NCBI RefSeq assembly: GCF_000374105.1
Contig: NZ_KB893650.1
Location: 1,707,145 to 1,771,144, forward strand
Length of the DNA: 64,000 nt
DNA from: Kangiella aquimarina DSM 16071
Lineage (GTDB): Bacteria; Pseudomonadota; Gammaproteobacteria; Enterobacterales; Kangiellaceae
Reading direction: 5' to 3'
Position numbers and translations under genes: made by a program. Under the pieces are notes generated by a model. That model made no database searches. It saw nothing but the letters and a program-made list of their open reading frames with translations, and was not told where the DNA came from. This document shows, piece after piece, positions 46,057 through 53,587 of the stretch (within the stretch, counting starts at the first letter, position 1; every line of letters begins with the position of its first letter).

Positions 46057-47564
46057 GAGACTACTCCAATAGTAAAAATGTTCGCTTGCCGGTAATAGGC
46101 CAGTGCGTATTGCAGTTCGCCTTCTGTATCACTGAGCAGTGTGAACAATGGTTCACCTCGCTCTACCTTATCACCGACACGCTTATGCAAGCGCAAACCC
46201 GCTGCCGCGACATTGGGCGCTCCCGCCAATTTCGCCAATCGCGCCAGTTGGCGATTATCAATGGCCTGCAAGGTGCCGGTTGATGTGGCGGTTTCCGTAT
46301 GTTGAAAATCTGCAGAAGGCAAAGACTTGATCCCGCCCTGGGCTGTTAATATCCGCTGAAATTGTGTCCACGCCGCACCGCTGTCGAGAATATCTTTCGC
46401 TCTCTCCAGCCCTTGTTCATAACGCTCCTGAAAAGCAAGCGAGAACAGATGGGCAGCCAAAAACAGAGCCCGTTCACGCAGATCTTCAGGTGCATCGTTA
46501 CCTCCCTGTAACACGGCCAATACATCACGGGCTTCCTCAACAGGGCCAACGCCGCGCCCGACCGGTTGACTACCATCGGTGATCAGGCAGCGAATCTGAA
46601 TACCACAGGCGGCACCAACTTGTGTGAACAGTGAAGTCAACCGCTCGGCTTCTTTTTGCGAGCGAACTTTAGCTGTAGGTCCGACGGGAATATCGATTAC
46701 CGCATGCGTGGAACCGGCAGCAATCTTTTTCGACAGTACCGAGGCGATCAACTGTCCTTCACCGTCCAGATCTAGGGCACGCTCGATCCTAATTAATAGA
46801 TCATCCGCGGGGCTTAGATTCACGGCCCCACCCCAGGCGAGACAACCGTGAGTTTCTGCAACAACTCGCTGAATATCCGCAAGGCTGAGATTGACGGTCG
46901 TCAGCGCCTCCATAGTGTCGGCAGTACCCGCCGGTGACGTGATGGCGCGAGACGATGTTTTCGGGATGGTTAATCCTGCAGTGCTGACGATGGCTACCAC
47001 CAGCGGTGTGGTGCGATTGCCCGGCAGGCCACCAATACAATGCTTATCCAGCACCATGGGGGAATCAGGCCAGCTGAGACGCTTACCGCAAGCCACCATG
47101 GCCTGTGTCAAGGCAATGATTTCATCAACATCCAGACGACTTCCTGCACATACACTGAGAAAACTGGCAATTTCAATATCGGAATAACGGTGGTCACTGA
47201 TGTCCTGTACGATCTCGGTGACTTCCTCGTCGTTGAGCTTATGACCAAATATTTTTTTGCGAACAGCTGCCAGCGATGTCACCACTGGTGCATGACTGAC
47301 GCTAATCGATGCCCCTTCGGCAACTCCCAACCGTTGCATGGCGATTTTGGATAAGCCAGCGTTGCCTGGCTCAAAAACCTTCTCATCCACCACGTTGATC
47401 GTTGCGACTATTTGGTTTTCGCCATAATCCACTGCAACGCGACTGTTCGCCGTAAAGCCCTCGGAGCGGCAGATATGGCAATCACTACGCATATACACCA
47501 CCGGTTCATGGTAGGTATCAATGCCTATATCAATTACCTTTAGAGTGTTTAATGCTTCCATAGG
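46053..47564 (-). CDS. NMP (AMP) phosphorylase, thymidine phosphorylase family
   Basis: Cleaves nucleoside monophosphates with phosphate to base and ribose 1,5-bisphosphate. It has 503 residues from the ATG at 47564, the size of archaeal AMP phosphorylase rather than thymidine phosphorylase (about 440). The extra N-terminal domain begins LKVIDIGIDTYHEPVV. The phosphate-binding phrase DKHCIGGLPGNRTT is the AMP-phosphorylase form of the family signature. TSPAGTADTMEAL and the C-terminal AAGLRLHKRVGDKVERGEPLF follow. A longer frame to 47669 overlaps the HMA-like gene and is unlikely. Confidence 0.88.
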   Translation of the reverse strand, partial: PMEALNTLKVIDIGIDTYHEPVVYMRSDCHICRSEGFTANSRVAVDYGENQIVATINVVDEKVFEPGNAGLSKIAMQRLGVAEGASISVSHAPVVTSLAAVRKKIFGHKLNDEEVTEIVQDISDHRYSDIEIASFLSVCAGSRLDVDEIIALTQAMVACGKRLSWPDSPMVLDKHCIGGLPGNRTTPLVVAIVSTAGLTIPKTSSRAITSPAGTADTMEALTTVNLSLADIQRVVAETHGCLAWGGAVNLSPADDLLIRIERALDLDGEGQLIASVLSKKIAAGSTHAVIDIPVGPTAKVRSQKEAERLTSLFTQVGAACGIQIRCLITDGSQPVGRGVGPVEEARDVLAVLQGGNDAPEDLRERALFLAAHLFSLAFQERYEQGLERAKDILDSGAAWTQFQRILTAQGGIKSLPSADFQHTETATSTGTLQAIDNRQLARLAKLAGAPNVAAAGLRLHKRVGDKVERGEPLFTLLSDTEGELQYALAYYRQANIFTIGVVS

Positions 47565-47583
47565 ATTTCCCGTAAGATTGACT

Positions 47584-47952
47584 TTACCGTTTGCGTGTAT
47601 TTCCTTGAGAGGATTTGTGGCAGCTCCATGGCTCATGCCCCGCGTTTTCCTGCACGTTTTCATCAACAAACTTGTAATAGCTTTCTTTTAAGTGAGTCCA
47701 CCAATCGTGGCCAACCTCAATGCCAAATTTCATCAGTACATCTTCAATGTCATCTAGGCAAATGCGTGATGCATCATAAGCAAGATTCAAAACCTGCGTT
47801 TTTTCGTCGAATGAAACAGCATCCAGTCCATACAACTTATCGATTTCACTTATAGCCTCGTTGATATTTGCATCATTTTTCAGGTCGATCTTCAAATGGC
47901 GTACGACTAGGTTGACTTCGGATACTCCCAAACGGTGCTCAGTTTTTTTCAC
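47584..47952 (-). CDS. HMA-like small protein without the metal-binding CxxC
   Basis: A 122-residue protein that starts with GTG behind AAAGGAGAA. The first 85 residues follow a ferredoxin-like beta-alpha-beta pattern as in heavy-metal-associated domains (VNLVVRHLKIDL, INEAISEIDKLYGLDAVSFDEKTQVLNLAYDAS, IEDVLMKFGIEV), but no CxxC is present. The C-terminus has one Cys (PWSCHKSS). It may bind metal differently or act as a partner. A truncated copy of the same type lies immediately upstream. Confidence 0.65.
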   Translation of the reverse strand: MKKTEHRLGVSEVNLVVRHLKIDLKNDANINEAISEIDKLYGLDAVSFDEKTQVLNLAYDASRICLDDIEDVLMKFGIEVGHDWWTHLKESYYKFVDENVQENAGHEPWSCHKSSQGNTRKR

Positions 47953-48040
47953 GTTAATTCTCCTTTATTTGTTAGGGTAATCATTTCATCGATATCATGG
48001 TGAGAGGCGTCATAGGCTATTTTGAGATTCTGTTTTGTCT
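47949..48040 (-). pseudogene. Relic of a second HMA-like gene
   Basis: On the minus strand the segment encodes KQNLKIAYDASHHDIDEMI followed by a short tail and a stop that overlaps the GTG of the next gene. It matches the QVLNLAYDASRICLDDIED segment of that neighbour. No start or N-terminal half is found in 48041-48214, so it is a truncated tandem copy. The rest of that gap holds nothing I can assign. Confidence 0.5.
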
Positions 48041-48214
48041 TACTAGGTTATACTGAATCAATACAAGCAAGTTCTTCGAGATCAATGACAATCAGTTATA
48101 CATTATGTTTATTTAACCCGGAAAGACTCAGTATGTACCTGGTAACGAACCCAGGATTTATGCCAGGTTGATGCTCGCTCATTGGCCTACTCCTTATTTG
48201 ACAACATCGATAAT

Positions 48215-48439
48215 CTATTTTTTGTGTTTATGCACGGGCGCTTTTTTCGCTTCTGATTCGTGAACCATTATCTGCCCCATCATCATTTGCATCATGGCCA
48301 TACGCTCTTCCATCATATCCATGCGCTTCATCATCTCCGTGGTCATGTGCTTTTTCCGCAAAGACCGGCGAAGAGATTGCAGCGACAAGAACGGCGATGG
48401 AAAGCAGTGTTTTATGGTGTTTTTCATCGCGCTTTTCAT
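48215..48439 (-). pseudogene. Met-rich exported protein gene with compensating frameshifts
   Basis: The open frame from the ATG at 48439 reads MKSAMKNTIK and then a non-hydrophobic, Arg-rich stretch, before a clear Met/His-rich body (MTTEMMKRMDMMEERM ... HKHKK). In the next frame the missing part is a perfect signal peptide (TLLSIAVLVAAISSPVFAEK). One extra A in the AAAA run near 48411 and one A fewer in the AAAAA run near 48358 would join them. So the gene is either freshly damaged or affected by homopolymer sequencing errors. The intact product would be a small periplasmic Met-rich, probably copper-binding protein. Confidence 0.65.
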
Positions 48440-48449
48440 AAGGAATTCC

Positions 48450-49103
48450 TCAATAGGTTGATGCTGTATTTTCGGTAGCAAATTTTGGAATCCACGCAGG
48501 TGTGGATTTCATATAGTGTCGATACTCATCGCCAAACTCTTCAAGAGACATTTTCTCTTCCCGTTTCGCCAGACGCACATAGACAATCACAAGAATGGGA
48601 AACATCACCAGCGTAGGCAAAGTTGGCCACTGCAGGAGAAAGCCAAACATAATCATAATGAACGCAATGTATTGTGGGTGACGGCAGCGGGCGTACCAAC
48701 CGGTTGTCGCCAATGAGCGGGTTTGTTGCGCTTTATGCAACACGTTCCACGCCGACGCGAGCAGGAAGAAGCCGAGCACGATTAGAATATTACTGGCGAT
48801 ATGCAGCGGATCCCAATGTGCATTACCTTCTAAGCCCAACAATGTGTGAAGTAAATGGCCATTTTCATGGGAGAGAAAGTCCACCCCAGGGTACTTTTCT
48901 GCCAGCCATCCGGACAGAAAATATATCGTCAGCGGAAATCCATACATCTCGGTAAAGAGCGCAATAATGAAGGCAGAGAAAGCCCCAAAACTGCGCCAGT
49001 CGGTTTTGGTTTGTGGCTTGGCAAAACTGAACGCAAAGAAAATAAATACTGCAGAATTCAGTATCACCAGTGTCCAGAGACCATAAGCTGAATCACCGTG
49101 CAT
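48450..49103 (-). CDS. Isoprenylcysteine carboxyl methyltransferase-like membrane protein
   Basis: A 217-residue membrane protein with about five helices from the ATG at 49103 (AGGAG upstream). The C-terminal motif GWYARCRHPQYIAFIMIMFGF followed by RLAKREEKMSLEEFGDEYRHYMK is the SAM-binding signature of the ICMT/PEMT family. The substrate in bacteria is unknown; prenylated proteins are not expected. Members are frequent in copper ATPase operons, as here. His-rich loops (SHENGHLLH) could contact metal. Confidence 0.85.
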   Translation of the reverse strand: MHGDSAYGLWTLVILNSAVFIFFAFSFAKPQTKTDWRSFGAFSAFIIALFTEMYGFPLTIYFLSGWLAEKYPGVDFLSHENGHLLHTLLGLEGNAHWDPLHIASNILIVLGFFLLASAWNVLHKAQQTRSLATTGWYARCRHPQYIAFIMIMFGFLLQWPTLPTLVMFPILVIVYVRLAKREEKMSLEEFGDEYRHYMKSTPAWIPKFATENTASTY

Positions 49104-49128
49104 TATCGTTCTCCTGTTTTCAATCAGT

Positions 49129-49431
49129 TTAATGGTGATGCCGATGTTCGCTATCCCGGCGCCCATCTTCTAATCCGCGCTGGTAAGCATCCTGATCTGA
49201 CTCACCTTCATGCTGATGGCTCGCACTATGACCACCGTGCCCTCGGTTGACTCCATGTCCTCTGTGCATAAAAAAATGCATAAAAGGACATGCCAGCAAA
49301 ATCAGAAACGGTAAAAACTGCCAGACATGCTGGCGGTGTTCGATCAGCAGAAAATACGTGGCAGCACCAATTAGGCCCAATGCTGCCAGTCCTTTCGGTG
49401 CTAACCAGAATGATGTTTTTTGCGTTGCCAT
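49129..49431 (-). CDS. DUF2933-like small His-rich membrane protein
   Basis: A 100-residue protein from the ATG at 49431 (GAGGT upstream). Two membrane helices (about 10-28 and 34-52) are followed by a His-rich hydrophilic tail (MHRGHGVNRGHGGHSASHQHEGE ending HRHHH). The phrase LACPFMHFFMHRGHG is characteristic of DUF2933. The tail very likely binds copper or another metal. Found typically next to P-type ATPase and ICMT-like genes, as here. Confidence 0.82.
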   Translation of the reverse strand: MATQKTSFWLAPKGLAALGLIGAATYFLLIEHRQHVWQFLPFLILLACPFMHFFMHRGHGVNRGHGGHSASHQHEGESDQDAYQRGLEDGRRDSEHRHHH

Positions 49432-49439
49432 ATCACACC

Positions 49440-49778
49440 TCACGGATGAAATTGAAAATCGCTGTCTGTCGCACTGCACTTATCATGAATCCAGAACAAG
49501 TCATTCACCGGAAGAATGCAAACCAACCCTTCGCTATCAGCGCTCACGTGTGCCGCCTCCACAACCACTTGCGCGATGTCATTAGCCTGCTCTGACCTGG
49601 CGTAAATATCCATTTGAATGTGCTTAACCAAATGATTCTTGTTAAAGCTGTCGAAGTATCGGCCACGACCACGCACCGGGTGCAGGGTAAAGTCTCTAAC
49701 GCCGTGTTTGATCAGCGCATCTTCTACGTCTTTCAATCGAAATTCGTCAAAAATGGCGGTCACTTTTTGGATCTTCAT
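49440..49778 (-). CDS. P-II-like signalling protein of the copper ATPase operon
   Basis: A 112-residue protein with the ferredoxin-like fold of P-II/GlnB (MKIQKVTAIFDEFRLKDVEDALIKHGV, RGRGRYFDSF in the T-loop position, VVVEAAHVSADSEGLVCILPV). The T-loop Tyr used for uridylylation in GlnB is not clearly conserved. Such P-II-like proteins beside metal transporters are thought to sense a ligand or metal and modulate the transporter. The start follows GGAGG. The C-terminal CSATDSDFQFHP is extra. Confidence 0.8.
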   Translation of the reverse strand: MKIQKVTAIFDEFRLKDVEDALIKHGVRDFTLHPVRGRGRYFDSFNKNHLVKHIQMDIYARSEQANDIAQVVVEAAHVSADSEGLVCILPVNDLFWIHDKCSATDSDFQFHP

Positions 49779-49815
49779 ATTGCCTCCGAAGGTTGTCTTG
49801 TTGTGGCCCTATTCC

Positions 49816-50169
49816 CTAATTCACTGTGATCTGACCGCGATACATCTGCATCTGGCAATGAAAGACATACTCGCCCGACTTCAATGCTGGCAACTGGATG
49901 GATTTCAGTTTGTTGAGCGGTAAAGTGTCGCTGATTTGCAGTTCGGGAATCAGCAATGTTTCGGAGCAGGGTGATTCATCTTTACGTATGAATTTAAGTT
50001 CAACCGACTCCCCTGCTGGTACTTTGATTCGCGAAGGTGAGTAGGTGCCATTTTCTACGGTAATCACCAAATCACTTTCACCCAGTTCAGTCTCTTTGGG
50101 TTTGTAAAGCCAAAACCACCACACAAAAAGTGCGATTAAAACAATGCCTGCAATATTAATTATTAACAT
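49816..50169 (-). CDS. Membrane-anchored cupredoxin-domain protein
   Basis: A 117-residue protein from the ATG at 50169 (GGGAGAG upstream). One membrane helix (about 2-22) is followed by a cupredoxin domain of about 85 residues with VTVENGTYSPSRIKVPAGESVEL, Cys in ESPCSETLLIPEL and the copper-ligand ending YVFHCQMQMYRGQITV. The last motif supplies His, Cys and Met. It should hold copper at the periplasmic side of the inner membrane, perhaps receiving Cu(I) from the ATPase encoded just upstream. Confidence 0.87.
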   Translation of the reverse strand: MLIINIAGIVLIALFVWWFWLYKPKETELGESDLVITVENGTYSPSRIKVPAGESVELKFIRKDESPCSETLLIPELQISDTLPLNKLKSIQLPALKSGEYVFHCQMQMYRGQITVN

Positions 50170-50206
50170 ATCTACTCTCCCAAACGGGTTGCTGTTGGAA
50201 TTGCCA

Positions 50207-52543
50207 TTAGTGTTCCTGCGCCTTGAAAAAGCGTAGTCGATTGGCATTGGTCACGACCGTAAGCGACGAGAATGCCATTGCGGCACCGGCAATCACTGGA
50301 TTCATAAGCATACCTAGCAAGGGATAAAGAACTCCCGCGGCCACGGGAATACCCGCCACGTTATAAATAAACGCTCCGAACAGATTCTGTTTGATGTTAC
50401 GCAGTGTTGCCTTGCTCACGGCAATGGCATCAGCGAGTCCATGCAGTGACCCGCGCATCAGGGTAATATCAGCGCTCTCAATGGCGACATCGGTGCCTGT
50501 ACCGATGGCAAAACCCACATTGGCAATTGCCAGCGCCGGTGCATCGTTAATACCGTCGCCTGTCATGCCGACCACTTCGCCCTCCATTTGCAGCTCCTGA
50601 ACTTTTTTTGATTTTTCTTCCGGTAATACCTCGGCGAAAAACTCCTTAATGCCCGCCTTTTCCGCAACAGCTTTTGCAGTGGCGCGGTTATCGCCGGTCA
50701 ACATAACGACGCGGATGCCGTTGTGTTGCAACCGCTTGATTGCGGCAATGGAGTCTTCCTTAATGGGGTCAGCCACCGCGATAATCGCAGAAAGTTGGTT
50801 ATTCACGGCAAAATACATCGGTGTTTTCGCCTCGGACGCCAGGTTTTGCGCCTTTTCAACAAAACCGCTGAGTCCAATATTACGTTCCCGCATCAGTTTT
50901 TCATTGCCGAACAACAAGTTTTTGCCATCCACTTCCGCCATCACTCCGTGTCCGGCGATGGCATTGAAATTAGAGACCTTCCCTGTTTCGATACCTTTTT
51001 CCTGGGCAGACTCGACAATTGCCAGCGCCAGCGGATGTTCGGAGCCAGATTCCAGCGTTGCCGCCAATTTCAGTATGGTCTCTTCATCCTGCTCTCCGGC
51101 GACTACAATGTCGGTAACCTTAGGGGCACCCAAGGTGATAGTGCCGGTCTTATCCAGAATCATTGCCGATATCTTTGATGCGGTTTGCAGGGCTTCGCCG
51201 TTACGAATCAGCACACCCGCCTCGGCGGCTTTGCCCACCCCCACCATGACCGACATGGGTGTCGCCAAACCCAAAGCACATGGGCAGGCGATAATTAGTA
51301 CCGTGGTGGCCGACACGATGGCATACGCCACGGCGAGATCGGGGCCAAAGTTGAGCCAAACCAAGGCACTGGTAACAGCTATAATCATCACCACAGGAAC
51401 AAAATATGCGGAAATTACATCAGCCAAACGGCCGATAGGTGGTTTGGAGTTCTGCGCGCGTTTGACCATATTGATGATTTGCGCCAAAGCGGTGTCTTTA
51501 CCGACACGGGTGGCCTTGAACAGAATGGAGCCGGTTTTATTAATGGTGCCTGCCGCAACACTATCGCCAACAGCTTTTTCTACGGGCATGGGCTCACCGG
51601 TTAACATAGACTCGTCAATGGCGGTATGACCTTCAATTACATCACCATCGACAGGGATTTTTTCACCGGGACGCACACGTACCATGTCGTCCATCAGTAC
51701 CTGTTCAATGGCGATATCCAGTTCCTTATCATCGCGAATCACTCTAGCTGTTTTCGGCTGTAGACCAATCAGTCTCTTAATGGCCTCCGATGTCCGACCG
51801 CGAGCTTTTAATTCCAATGCCAAACCCAAATCGATCAGGCCGATAATGATCGCCGTGGCCTCAAAGTAAACATGGCGAGCTTGCTCAGGAACCGATTCAG
51901 GGAAAAACACCACTACCATGGAATACAACCATGCTGTACCAGTACCCAGCGCAATCAGGGTATCCATATTGGCGGAGTGATTCAGGAAGGATTTCCAGGC
52001 CCCGACAAAAAAATGTTTTCCCGAGAAGTACAAAACGCCAAAGGTCAGTATGCCCACGATCAGCCAGGCAACCCGTTCGGTCGTGGTATTGACATTGACC
52101 TCGCCTGTAATCAGCGCATAGGCCATCAAAGGTCCCCCCAGGGAAAGAGCGATCCAGGTTTCTTTCATCAGGCGCTTGTAATAAGCCTGATCCGCCTTTT
52201 CTTTTTCCGCCAGCGCATCATCCTCGCTTTCTGCGGCCGCAAGCTTGGCGTTGTAACCCGCTTTTTCCACCGCCTTTACCAGATCAGCGGCTTCGGCATT
52301 GCCCTTCACACTGACGGTACGCTGGGCAAAATTCATCTCTGCATTTTCAACCCCGGGCACTGCCTTTAAAGCCGACTCGATTTTCGCCACGCAACTGGCA
52401 CAGCCTGCCCCCTCAATGATGAGTTCATGTAGACCAGCGTTACCAACTTGATCGTGATGATGTGCATGATGATCATGAGGCGGAGTTGCTGCCCCACCTT
52501 CATGGCAAGAGGCGCTGCCGGTTTCCGTATTCAGTGAACTCAT
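50207..52543 (-). CDS. copA: Cu(I)-exporting P1B-type ATPase
   Basis: Pumps Cu(I) from cytosol to periplasm. The protein has 778 residues: a His-rich N-terminus (HDHHAHHHD), one HMA domain with GCASC (Cys48, Cys51), eight membrane helices, the transport motif [10 protein letters not shown], phosphorylation motif [15 protein letters not shown] and the ATP-binding [10 protein letters not shown]. The HP motif (SEHPLA) is present. The ending [14 protein letters not shown] matches CopA rather than Cd/Zn pumps. It is preceded by the HMA-chaperone gene and is under the MerR-type and CopR-type promoters upstream. Confidence 0.96.
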   Translation of the reverse strand: MSSLNTETGSASCHEGGAATPPHDHHAHHHDQVGNAGLHELIIEGAGCASCVAKIESALKAVPGVENAEMNFAQRTVSVKGNAEAADLVKAVEKAGYNAKLAAAESEDDALAEKEKADQAYYKRLMKETWIALSLGGPLMAYALITGEVNVNTTTERVAWLIVGILTFGVLYFSGKHFFVGAWKSFLNHSANMDTLIALGTGTAWLYSMVVVFFPESVPEQARHVYFEATAIIIGLIDLGLALELKARGRTSEAIKRLIGLQPKTARVIRDDKELDIAIEQVLMDDMVRVRPGEKIPVDGDVIEGHTAIDESMLTGEPMPVEKAVGDSVAAGTINKTGSILFKATRVGKDTALAQIINMVKRAQNSKPPIGRLADVISAYFVPVVMIIAVTSALVWLNFGPDLAVAYAIVSATTVLIIACPCALGLATPMSVMVGVGKAAEAGVLIRNGEALQTASKISAMILDKTGTITLGAPKVTDIVVAGEQDEETILKLAATLESGSEHPLALAIVESAQEKGIETGKVSNFNAIAGHGVMAEVDGKNLLFGNEKLMRERNIGLSGFVEKAQNLASEAKTPMYFAVNNQLSAIIAVADPIKEDSIAAIKRLQHNGIRVVMLTGDNRATAKAVAEKAGIKEFFAEVLPEEKSKKVQELQMEGEVVGMTGDGINDAPALAIANVGFAIGTGTDVAIESADITLMRGSLHGLADAIAVSKATLRNIKQNLFGAFIYNVAGIPVAAGVLYPLLGMLMNPVIAGAAMAFSSLTVVTNANRLRFFKAQEH

Positions 52544-52571
52544 ACTAGACTCCTGATTTGTTCAATAACAG

Positions 52572-52898
52572 TTAAAAGATGACTACTGCGGGAAAGCCCC
52601 CACGTTGCAATGCTTCAACAAGCTGATCTGCCTCAACTATGCCAACGACTGAAGCAATACCTGTTGTCAGGTCCATGGATGCCTCACTAACCCCGGAAAC
52701 GGATTTCAAAGTCTGCTCGATACTTTTCACGCAACCCCCACAGGTGGCACCCTGAACCTGCAACCTATGAAGGGGTTGTGATGGTTCTCGGACATTGTTG
52801 GCATCAGGGACCGTAGATGAAACAGATGACTTGCCTGCGCAGCAACAATTAAGTTGTTGCTGACTTCCGTTCAACGTTTGGTGTGTATTCATATTCAC
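52572..52898 (-). CDS. Small heavy-metal-associated (HMA) protein
   Basis: A 108-residue protein. The N-terminus has a Cys-rich stretch (QLNCCCAGKSS). The C-terminal 65 residues are an HMA domain with the motif GATCGGCVKSIEQTLKSVSGVSEASMDL, where Cys-Gly-Gly-Cys is the metal-binding CxxC. It resembles copper chaperones (CopZ) that hand Cu(I) to the ATPase. Its start overlaps the stop of the MerR-family gene by 4 bases. Confidence 0.87.
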   Translation of the reverse strand: MNMNTHQTLNGSQQQLNCCCAGKSSVSSTVPDANNVREPSQPLHRLQVQGATCGGCVKSIEQTLKSVSGVSEASMDLTTGIASVVGIVEADQLVEALQRGGFPAVVIF

Positions 52899-53305
52899 TC
52901 CTCCACAGAGAATTCTTCAATTAAATGGCAAAGCATATGACCCGTAGGTTCCTTGTCAGGCTTCTGATTCCACTCCAACACAGCGCGTTGCATCCGCTCC
53001 TTTAGTTTCAAAGTTTCAGCAAGCCTCTCTTCGGTTTCATGCAGGCGCTGATCAATCAGGCGACGCACTGTCGGGCAAGGTGTTTTTTTCTTGTCCGCAT
53101 GACTGAGAATTTCTTGAATATCTTCGACCGAAAATCCCAACTTCCGTGCGCTCAACACAAAGCGCAATCGCTTAACATCTTTGTCGCTGAATTCCCGATA
53201 ACCATTGGCCTTGCTTTTGGTGGGATTCAGAATTTTGATTCGGGTATAAAACCGTACTGTGTCTGCAGTAACCCCCAATAGTTTGGCAACCTCGATGACT
53301 TTCAT
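52895..53305 (-). CDS. MerR-family metal-responsive regulator
   Basis: A 136-residue activator-repressor. The N-terminal winged helix is typical (EVAKLLGVTADTVRFYTRIKILNPTKSKANGYREFSDKDVKRLRFV) and a long dimer helix follows. Metal-binding cysteines are candidates in TPCPTVRRLIDQRL and HMLCHLIEE. The cysteine layout is closer to CadR/ZntR-like members than to CueR, so the metal is not certain, although the operon is for copper. It is the first gene of the ATPase operon and probably binds the 19-bp-spacer promoter at 53422-53452. Confidence 0.9.
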   Translation of the reverse strand: MKVIEVAKLLGVTADTVRFYTRIKILNPTKSKANGYREFSDKDVKRLRFVLSARKLGFSVEDIQEILSHADKKKTPCPTVRRLIDQRLHETEERLAETLKLKERMQRAVLEWNQKPDKEPTGHMLCHLIEEFSVEE

Positions 53306-53421
53306 GCCACCCTCCTTTTGATCCAGTCATGTCTTTCTAAGCTTCCGCCGGAACCAGGATCTTGATCTGAGTCAATCAGCGGCCTTAAACCTGAGAACTA
53401 TATAACCGCGTGCTATAGGAG

Positions 53422-53452
53422 GTTATACACCTCTGTCCAAGACACAGGTCAA
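53422..53452 (-). promoter_or_regulatory. MerR-type promoter of the copper ATPase operon
   Basis: On the minus strand TTGACC (-35) and TATAAC (-10) are 19 bp apart, the overlong spacing that MerR-family activators correct by twisting DNA. The spacer holds the dyad CCTGTGTC-TTG-GACAGAGG (53430-53448), 7 of 8 paired. It is about 117 bp before the merR-like start. Confidence 0.85.
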
Positions 53453-53491
53453 GCAATACCAAATACAGAGTAATGTCATATGTTAATAATT

Positions 53492-53546
53492 ATGCTAACG
53501 GAGTAGAGGTGACAGGTAGATGACCCCATCATTACAGATTTGTAAT
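53492..53546 (-). promoter_or_regulatory. CopR-type box and -10-like hexamer upstream of the ATPase operon
   Basis: The box at 53531-53546 reads ATTACAAATCTGTAAT on the minus strand and is followed by GATGGGGTCAT. TAGCAT (53492-53497) lies exactly 33 bp below it. It gives a second, distal promoter for the operon. The same site lies in a longer perfect inverted repeat (separate entry). Confidence 0.6.
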
Positions 53547-53555
53547 GATGGGGTC
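53522..53555. terminator. Perfect 15-bp inverted repeat after cusA
   Basis: GACCCCATCATTACA-GATT-TGTAATGATGGGGTC. No T-run follows on the minus strand, where it would end the cus transcript, so any terminator activity is factor-independent only through the strong stem. It contains the CopR-type box, so the two roles may overlap. Confidence 0.5.
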
Positions 53556-53561
53556 TATGGA

Positions 53562-53575
53562 TTGATCTTGATCAG
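53562..53575. promoter_or_regulatory. FNR/ANR-like site beside the CopR-type box
   Basis: TTGAT-CTTG-ATCAG, 9 of 10 to the FNR consensus, 15 bp from the box at 53531-53546. The same 15-bp offset is seen at 25266-25279. Function unproven. Confidence 0.3.
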
Positions 53576-53587
53576 GTAAAACTCAAG

